A stretch of 10,508 nt of DNA, taken from the NCBI GenBank assembly GCA_944363695.1, contig CALVUW010000035.1, forward strand, positions 1 to 10,508. Reading direction: 5' to 3'. Numbering within the stretch: position 1 is the stretch's first letter; each line of letters starts with the position of its first letter. This document shows, in pieces, positions 6,802-10,508 of the stretch. Under the pieces are notes generated by a model. It was given only the letters and a program-made list of their open reading frames with translations. It had not been told where the DNA came from and did not search any database. The translations under genes and the position numbers were made by a program. This stretch comes from an uncultured Bacilli bacterium. GTDB lineage: Bacteria > Bacillota_I > Bacilli_A > RF39 > UBA660.

Positions 6802-7150
6802 AAAACCAACTACTTATAATGAAATTATTAGAATGAAAAAATGTTACACGCTTGCTAAATACTTTTCTGATATTAGCGAAGAAGAATTGAATGCTATGTA
6901 TACTTTTTTAGGGGAATCTCCTCATAATACAATTGTTGCAAATCAAGAAATTTTATCTTTAGTAGATGATAAGGGTAAAGTGGTGAAAAGTTTTTCTGTT
7001 AGTCCAATTGATACGTCATTTGATAATATTACCATTAGTAATCAAGATATTGTTATTATCCCTCATTATGATACTTTAAACAGTGCTGCTGATACGGGCG
7101 TCTCTAGCAATAATAACAATAATAACAACAATAATAATAACAATAGCTAA
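6794..7150 (+). CDS. Candidate RiPP precursor with poly-asparagine C-terminus
   Basis: 118 residues. ATG at 6794 lies inside the end of the radical SAM gene (8-nt overlap) and has the strongest ribosome binding site in the window, AAGGAGG (6781-6787) six bases upstream, as expected for an abundant substrate. The first ~60 residues are helical and charged (EIIRMKKCYTLAKYF, SEEELNAMYTFLG), suiting a leader. The middle is richer in beta-branched residues (FDNITISNQDIVIIPHYD). The end is Ser-Ser, twelve Asn (7109-7144) and a final Ser. No signal peptide, TM segment or GG cleavage motif is evident. The only cysteine is Cys17 in the leader, so thioether chemistry in the tail is ruled out. It does not match a precursor family I know. 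Alternatives are a small partner protein of the enzyme or a substrate modified upstream of the Asn tract (for example near the HYD segment). Confidence 0.72.
   Translation: MNKKPTTYNEIIRMKKCYTLAKYFSDISEEELNAMYTFLGESPHNTIVANQEILSLVDDKGKVVKSFSVSPIDTSFDNITISNQDIVIIPHYDTLNSAADTGVSSNNNNNNNNNNNNS
7109..7144 (+). repeat. AAT/AAC trinucleotide tract encoding Asn12
   Basis: Twelve consecutive Asn codons, eight AAT and four AAC, interspersed irregularly. Slippage here would change tract length in whole codons without breaking the frame. Confidence 0.9.
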
Positions 7151-7153
7151 AAA

Positions 7154-7183
7154 TTGTTGTATTGATGAAAAAAGATGTATAAT
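7154..7183 (+). promoter_or_regulatory. Promoter of the nuclease gene
   Basis: TATAAT (7178-7183) is a perfect -10, and TTGTTG (7154-7159) gives an 18-bp spacer as a weak -35. Transcription would start about 15 nt before the ribosome binding site AGAGGG (7194-7199). No clear terminator separates it from the Asn-tract gene, so read-through from the upstream operon is possible. Confidence 0.6.
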
Positions 7184-7206
7184 AGAGTATATAAGAGGGT
7201 AAGAAT

Positions 7207-7944
7207 ATGAGGAAAAAGAGATTAAAAAAAGCTGGTGTTGGCTTATTTTTATTAATAGCAGCAGGTGTTACTTGTTTTCAACCAGATGTGAATGAGTTTA
7301 TTACGAATTTAATAACACCAATTACAAAAGAAGAAACGGTAACGACAGTATCGTATGAGATTGAAAATGTTCCTGATTATAGTGGAGAAGCCTCTGTCGT
7401 TTTAAATAATAATGTTCCTAATTTTACCGAAGAAGATATGCAATTGAAATCATTAGAGCAATATAGTGATCTTGATGATTTAGGACGTTGTGGTGTTGCC
7501 TTTGCTGTAGTAGGACAAGAGACGATGCCAACTGAAGAGCGAGGAAGTATTGGCCAAGTTAAACCATCTGGTTGGCATACAGTAAAATATGATATTGTAG
7601 ATGGTAAATATTTATATAATCGTTGTCATTTAATCGGCTATCAATTAACCGGTGAAAATGCAAATGAAAAAAATTTAATTACCTGTACTAGATATATGAA
7701 TACGACAGGTATGTTACCATTTGAAAATGAAGTGGCTGATTATGTGAAAGAAACCGGAAATCATGTGTTATATCGAGTAACTCCAGATTTTAAGGAAAGC
7801 AATTTAGTTGCTAGTGGTGTAGAGATAGAAGCTAAGTCGATCGAAGATAATGGTGCAGGCGTTTCTTTTAATGTATATGTGTATAATGTTCAAAAAGGAA
7901 TAGGGATAGATTATGCCACTGGTGAAAGTCATTTGGAAACTTAA
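7207..7944 (+). CDS. Membrane-anchored DNA/RNA non-specific endonuclease
   Basis: 245 residues. A basic N-terminus (MRKKRLKK) and one hydrophobic segment (about 9-25) form a signal anchor; the Cys at 23 does not fit a lipobox. The nuclease domain of the beta-beta-alpha-metal (EndA/NUC1) superfamily spans about residues 60-240. The active-site segment is YNRCHLIGYQLTGENANEKN, with His141 as the expected general base (in the place of DRGH) and Asn165 in TRYMN as the likely metal ligand. Further typical stretches are GMLPFENEVADYVKETGNHVLYRVTP and IDYATGES. Exported nucleases of this type degrade extracellular DNA or RNA for nutrition or DNA uptake. It is preceded by its own promoter; a gene for a small secreted protein follows after about 60 nt. 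Confidence 0.88.
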   Translation: MRKKRLKKAGVGLFLLIAAGVTCFQPDVNEFITNLITPITKEETVTTVSYEIENVPDYSGEASVVLNNNVPNFTEEDMQLKSLEQYSDLDDLGRCGVAFAVVGQETMPTEERGSIGQVKPSGWHTVKYDIVDGKYLYNRCHLIGYQLTGENANEKNLITCTRYMNTTGMLPFENEVADYVKETGNHVLYRVTPDFKESNLVASGVEIEAKSIEDNGAGVSFNVYVYNVQKGIGIDYATGESHLET

Positions 7945-7950
7945 AAAATA

Positions 7951-7978
7951 TTGAAAATAAAGAATAATTTGCTAAATT
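7951..7978 (+). promoter_or_regulatory. Possible promoter of the small secreted protein gene
   Basis: TTGAAA (7951-7956) and TAAATT (7973-7978) have a 16-bp spacer. It is followed by a 13-nt palindrome, CATCTT-A-AAGATG (7984-7996), immediately before the ribosome binding site. In such AT-rich sequence this could be chance. Confidence 0.35.
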
Positions 7979-8008
7979 TCAGGCATCTTAAAGATGAGGT
8001 GTCGAAAT

Positions 8009-8455
8009 ATGAAAAAAATTGTAGCGATTATTCTTTTTCTTGGCTTCTTTTTAGTGATGATGACATTTGATACCACTGCTGCAGTGACATCGGATATAAA
8101 GCTATTGCATGAAGGAGAAGTAAAAGCCAAAATTATGTTAGAGGACCGTAATGTAACTACTAAAAACTTGGATGAGAAACTACTATATTTATCGTATCAA
8201 TTACGTTTTGCTACTGTTAAGAAACAATTGTCGTATTTAGATGAGACGATTATTAGAAAATTAGAAGATCTTTCTTTTTCTAGTATGGAACAATTAGAGG
8301 CAGATTATCAGCAATTATTGAAATCTTTAGGATTACATGAGGATTTGGATAAATTTTTACAATATGGAGTACCACTTGAGAGTATAACGGTTTTAATGAA
8401 GGGACAAGATTTATATCAACTGCAGCAAAAAGGGTATCAAGTAGTGGTTATTTAG
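8009..8455 (+). CDS. Small secreted protein of unknown function
   Basis: 148 residues from ATG at 8009. The in-frame ATG at 7994 overlaps the GATGAGGTG ribosome binding site (7993-8001) that serves 8009, so it is unlikely to be the start. The N-terminus is a standard signal peptide: MKK, a hydrophobic core to about residue 18, and a probable cleavage after an Ala in TTAA (about residues 22-25). The mature ~123 residues are charged, helical and Leu-rich, with no cysteine or recognised domain. The last 45 residues (LGLHEDLDKFLQYGVPLESITVLMKGQDLYQLQQKGYQVVVI) look like a small folded unit. It lies between a surface nuclease and an AAA+/membrane-protein pair in the same orientation, but no functional link is shown. 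Confidence 0.75.
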   Translation: MKKIVAIILFLGFFLVMMTFDTTAAVTSDIKLLHEGEVKAKIMLEDRNVTTKNLDEKLLYLSYQLRFATVKKQLSYLDETIIRKLEDLSFSSMEQLEADYQQLLKSLGLHEDLDKFLQYGVPLESITVLMKGQDLYQLQQKGYQVVVI

Positions 8456-8478
8456 ACGTTTTCTATCATCGTAATTTA

Positions 8479-8487
8479 TGGTATACT
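8479..8487 (+). promoter_or_regulatory. Extended -10 promoter of the AAA+ operon
   Basis: TG-G-TATACT (8479-8487) is a good extended -10 about 23 nt before the start at 8511. The -35 position (8459-8464, TTTTCT) is poor. Confidence 0.55.
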
Positions 8488-8510
8488 GATTAAGAATGGA
8501 GAGATCTAAT

Positions 8511-9443
8511 ATGAATGATGGGATGATTAGAAAAAGCAGAGTTAGTATTTTAAAAAGTTATGGTGATAATTTTACGGAACGGGAGTATATTACTAATCCA
8601 GCTATTGGTCGTGAAGAAGAAATTAAGCAATTAGTTTTGATTTTATTAACACCGGAAAAATCAGCCATTTTGGTGGGAAAACCTGGTGTTGGTAAAACAG
8701 CACTGGTAGAAGGCTTAGCTTATCGTATTCAAATTGGTAATGTTCCTAATGCTTTGAAAGGTTATCAGATTATTAAAATTAATACTTCTGCCTTATTAGG
8801 TGTTGATCCAGAGACTGGAGAGGGCAAAATTCAAATTTTGTTAGATGAATTAAAAAATTATCATAATTTGATTTTGTTTATCGATGAAATTCATACATTG
8901 ATGGGTAATAAGGAAGATGCCTTAGATTTTGCTAATATGTTTAAACCAGGACTTGATCGTGGAGATATTAAAGTTATTGGTGCGACGACTACAGAAGAAT
9001 ATGAGCAATATATTTTACGTGATAAAGCTTTTGTTAGACGGTTCCAAAAAGTAGATATTGCAGAACCAACAAGAGAGGAAACAATTGCTATTTGTTTAGG
9101 AACTTTGCCTAAGATTGAAAAGAAAACGGGGGCTAAGCTGTTATATGATCCTTATGTTCAAGAAAAAATTATGGCTTTTTTAACTGATCTTACTAGTGAA
9201 TATCGTCGTATTTATGAAATTGGTTCTAGATATCCAGATATTACTTTGACTATGTTGCAACAAGCGTTTTCTTTTGCTATTTATGATAATCGGAATGAAG
9301 TAAATATTTTTGATATTGAAAAAGCAATTAAGAATACAAAAAATGTATATCCGGATGTAATAAAAAAAGAGTTAGTTAGATTCCATGAAGTTTTTAAAAA
9401 CGAAATAGAGGATGGAATTGATCGAGGCTATCAGCATGATTAA
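8511..9443 (+). CDS. Stand-alone Clp D1-like AAA+ ATPase
   Basis: 310 residues from ATG at 8511, with GGAGAG (8498-8503) seven bases upstream; the ATG at 8496 overlaps that site. The protein matches the first AAA+ module (D1) of ClpA/ClpB/ClpC: PAIGREEEIKQL, Walker A GKPGVGKT (56-63), Walker B LILFIDE (120-126), sensor-1 GATTTEEY, and arginine-finger segment VRRFQKVDIAEPT (Arg176/Arg177). It lacks the Clp N-domain, the middle domain and the second AAA module. Where Clp unfoldases have the aromatic pore loop (KYRG), it reads LGVDPETGEGKI (from residue 96), so substrate threading of the usual kind is unlikely. It overlaps the next gene, a 4-TM protein, by 8 nt, and the two probably work together at the membrane. 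Function unknown; ATP-dependent remodelling is inferred. It should not be named clpB or clpC. Confidence 0.85.
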   Translation: MNDGMIRKSRVSILKSYGDNFTEREYITNPAIGREEEIKQLVLILLTPEKSAILVGKPGVGKTALVEGLAYRIQIGNVPNALKGYQIIKINTSALLGVDPETGEGKIQILLDELKNYHNLILFIDEIHTLMGNKEDALDFANMFKPGLDRGDIKVIGATTTEEYEQYILRDKAFVRRFQKVDIAEPTREETIAICLGTLPKIEKKTGAKLLYDPYVQEKIMAFLTDLTSEYRRIYEIGSRYPDITLTMLQQAFSFAIYDNRNEVNIFDIEKAIKNTKNVYPDVIKKELVRFHEVFKNEIEDGIDRGYQHD

Positions 9444-9855
9444 AAAAGTGATCTATTATGGACGAATTGTGTGCTTTATTTTATATTTATTGATGATGTT
9501 TTTTATGCTGCCATATATATATCAGAGCGGTTGGCCAGGTATTTTGTTTTTAGTGATGCTAGTTTTATTTGTTAGTAGTACACTTTGGAGTTTATTATCA
9601 AATAGAGCGATATTTAAAGAGATGGTGAGTTATAACTTAATTATTATTGCTTTAACTCTTTATTTTGCTGTCATAACGGCCCGTTTATTGTTAGATCCTA
9701 GATTACAAATATCAACTTTATATACAGTAAATATTGAATATTGTCAGACAAATTTCATTATTTTATCATTTGTTATGTTGGGTATTGTTTTAAATACGAT
9801 TATTTTATACCTGAATAGTGAGTTTTTTGAACAGAAAAAAAAGAAACGTCAATAG
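9436..9855 (+). CDS. Four-TM membrane protein, partner of the AAA+ ATPase
   Basis: 139 residues from ATG at 9436, preceded by GAGG (9424-9427) at eight bases. The ATG at 9412 has a GAGG directly against it and no usable spacing. Four hydrophobic segments lie at about residues 8-28, 33-53, 66-86 and 106-128. The C-terminus is basic (EQKKKKRQ) and expected in the cytoplasm, as is the N-terminus (MIKK). No family is recognised. The start overlaps the ATPase stop by 8 nt (ATGATTAA), so translation is coupled. The 3' end is convergent with hsp20, 17 nt away. Confidence 0.75.
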   Translation: MIKKVIYYGRIVCFILYLLMMFFMLPYIYQSGWPGILFLVMLVLFVSSTLWSLLSNRAIFKEMVSYNLIIIALTLYFAVITARLLLDPRLQISTLYTVNIEYCQTNFIILSFVMLGIVLNTIILYLNSEFFEQKKKKRQ

Positions 9856-9866
9856 GCATTTCTTTT
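9839..9866. terminator. Possible bidirectional terminator between convergent genes
   Basis: AAAAGAAA (9839-9846) and TTTCTTTT (9859-9866) form an 8-bp, A/T-dominated stem with a 12-nt loop, between the membrane-protein gene and hsp20. Each arm supplies a T-run in one direction. The stem is weak and the call uncertain. Confidence 0.4.
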
Positions 9867-9872
9867 AATGAA

Positions 9873-10253
9873 CTATTGAATATCAATAAGTTTTTTACTT
9901 TCGTTTTTATCGATTTGTGGAATACTAATATGAAGTGTACCATTATCGAATTTCGCTTCGATTGCATCTTCTTGGATATCACCTAAATAGAAACTGCGTG
10001 TGTATTTACCATAAAATCTTTCTTTTCTAAGATATTTTTTGTTTTCATCTTCATCTTTTTCTTCTTTTTCAGCCGTGATGATTAAATTTCCTTTGTTGCA
10101 TTCTACTTTAATCTCATCTTTTGTAAATCCTGGTAAATCCATTTCTACATGGTAGACATTATCTTTTTCGTAAATGTCGCATTTCATTTTAGCTCCTTCA
10201 TCTTCAAAAAATTGATCTAATGCATTATCAAAATAAAATCTTCTTGGTAACAT
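9873..10253 (-). CDS. Small heat-shock protein, Hsp20/alpha-crystallin family
   Basis: 126 residues, a little shorter than typical bacterial Hsp20 (about 140-150). A short N-terminal arm (MLPRRFYFDNALDQFF) leads into the alpha-crystallin domain (about residues 22-115): YHVEMDLPGFTKDEIKV, the segment GNLIITAEKE, and the signature A-x3-NGTLHISIP near the end. The C-terminal tail contains IDI, an I-x-I motif used for oligomer contacts. It is an ATP-independent holdase that binds unfolding proteins in the cytoplasm. A consensus-like promoter overlaps a CIRCE operator upstream, so HrcA repression is expected. The ribosome binding site AAAGGTGAT lies seven bases before the ATG. Confidence 0.93.
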   Translation of the reverse strand: MLPRRFYFDNALDQFFEDEGAKMKCDIYEKDNVYHVEMDLPGFTKDEIKVECNKGNLIITAEKEEKDEDENKKYLRKERFYGKYTRSFYLGDIQEDAIEAKFDNGTLHISIPQIDKNESKKLIDIQ

Positions 10254-10282
10254 ATATTATCACCTTTCCTTTCCACAATTAT

Positions 10283-10311
10283 GTTATAGCACGTATATTA
10301 GCACTTGTCAA
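10283..10311 (-). promoter_or_regulatory. Promoter of hsp20
   Basis: On the minus strand TTGACA (10311-10306) and TATAAC (10288-10283) are 17 bp apart, and TG-C precedes the -10 (extended -10). This is the best housekeeping promoter in the window. Its -35 lies in the central spacer of the CIRCE operator. Confidence 0.85.
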
Positions 10312-10324
10312 GTCGAAGTGCTAA
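10298..10324. promoter_or_regulatory. CIRCE operator (HrcA binding site)
   Basis: TTAGCACTT-N9-AAGTGCTAA is a perfect 9-bp inverted repeat with the exact 9-nt spacer of CIRCE. It differs from the canonical TTAGCACTC-N9-GAGTGCTAA only at the innermost base of each arm, and the change is symmetrical. It overlaps the hsp20 -35, the expected place for HrcA repression. hrcA itself is not in the window. Confidence 0.92.
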
Positions 10325-10354
10325 TTTTTTTCGAAAAATATTTTCATAAAAAGC

Positions 10355-10384
10355 TTGCATTTGTGCTAGTGTTTCTGATAGAAT
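10355..10384 (+). promoter_or_regulatory. Promoter of the tRNA-His gene
   Basis: TTGCAT (10355-10360) and an extended -10 TG-A-TAGAAT (10376-10384) have an 18-bp spacer. Transcription would start about 8 nt before the tRNA. Confidence 0.5.
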
Positions 10385-10399
10385 ATATTTGTCTTTTAT

Positions 10400-10476
10400 G
10401 GCGGCGTTGGTGAAGTGGTTAACACGCTGGTTTGTGGCACCAGTATGCATGAGTTCGATCCTCATACGCCGCCCCA
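10400..10476 (+). tRNA. tRNA-His (anticodon GTG)
   Basis: A full cloverleaf can be drawn. The acceptor GCGGCGT (10401-10407) pairs with ACGCCGC (10466-10472). The D stem is GTG/CAC, and the anticodon stem CTGGT/ACCAG carries the loop TTGTGGC, with anticodon GTG at 10434-10436. The T stem is ATGAG/CTCAT with loop TTCGATC. The histidine identity pair G-1 (10400) with C73 (10473) is encoded, and so is the 3' CCA (10474-10476). Confidence 0.96.
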
Positions 10477-10508
10477 GATGTGGGTATAAACAAACCACCC
10501 AGTAAATT

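Noticed and set aside
7126..7159. Hairpins pairing CAACAAT or AACAAT of the Asn tract with ATTGTTG downstream, as a terminator
   Set aside because: Six to seven weak pairs, mutually exclusive, and no U-run follows; the region also carries the -35 of the nuclease promoter.
9412..9435. Earlier ATG for the 4-TM protein
   Set aside because: Its GAGG abuts the start with no spacing; the ATG at 9436 has GAGG at eight bases and gives a typical MIKK membrane-protein start.
9800..9982. 60-codon minus-strand open frame
   Set aside because: Overlaps the end of the 4-TM gene and the 3' end of hsp20 in another frame, with no family signal; a shadow.
10298..10498. 66-codon minus-strand open frame
   Set aside because: Runs antisense through the tRNA-His gene, its promoter and the CIRCE element; not coding.
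10481..10501. TGGGT...ACCCA inverted repeat after the tRNA
   Set aside because: Five-bp arms with an 11-nt loop and the window ends before any T-run could be seen; not supportable as a terminator or second tRNA.
1..10508. Mobile elements, CRISPR arrays or recoded stops
   Set aside because: No transposase, integrase, terminal inverted repeats, regularly spaced repeats or in-frame TGA reading as Trp/Sec were seen.

Overview
The window is AT-rich DNA from what looks like a low-GC, probably gut-dwelling, anaerobic Firmicute (Bacilli/Erysipelotrichia-like). This lineage guess rests on strong AGGAGG-type ribosome binding sites, a CIRCE heat-shock operator, a BspA-like leucine-rich repeat protein, a DUF362 protein under a MerR regulator, and a tRNA-His with encoded CCA. 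TGA serves as a stop and TGG encodes Trp, so the code is standard. I see no insertion sequence, prophage, CRISPR array or rRNA.

Left part (1-3413): the 3' end of a transglutaminase-like cysteine-enzyme gene is followed by a weak hairpin. Next come a small single-pass membrane protein and perhaps a coupled 29-codon ORF. A MerR/AdhR-like regulator (minus strand) is divergent from a DUF362 protein. Between them lies a MerR-type promoter with a 19-bp spacer and a 7-bp dyad between -35 and -10. The DUF362 gene ends in a clear terminator.

Centre (3430-7150): this is the most interesting part, a tight three-gene operon. It encodes (i) a 5-TM membrane protein with a cytoplasmic zinc ribbon and an extracytoplasmic BspA-like LRR domain, (ii) a 587-residue radical SAM/SPASM enzyme with an unassigned C-terminal third, and (iii) a 118-residue protein ending in twelve consecutive asparagines and a serine. 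The third gene overlaps the second by 8 nt and has a very strong ribosome binding site. This is the layout of a radical-SAM RiPP (ribosomally made, modified peptide) cluster, but I do not recognise a known class with an Asn-tract core. There is no cysteine in the tail and no obvious transporter or protease beside it.

Right part (7178-10508): a membrane-anchored DNA/RNA non-specific endonuclease, a small secreted protein of unknown function, and an operon of a stand-alone ClpB/ClpC-D1-like AAA+ ATPase overlapping a 4-TM membrane protein. The ATPase lacks the usual aromatic pore loop. Convergent to these is an hsp20 gene on the minus strand. Its consensus-like promoter carries a CIRCE operator, implying HrcA control. 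Divergent from hsp20 is a tRNA-His gene with encoded G-1 and CCA.

Several promoters here carry the extended -10 TGN motif. For five genes an internal start is better supported by a ribosome binding site than the longest open frame; the starts given are those choices.
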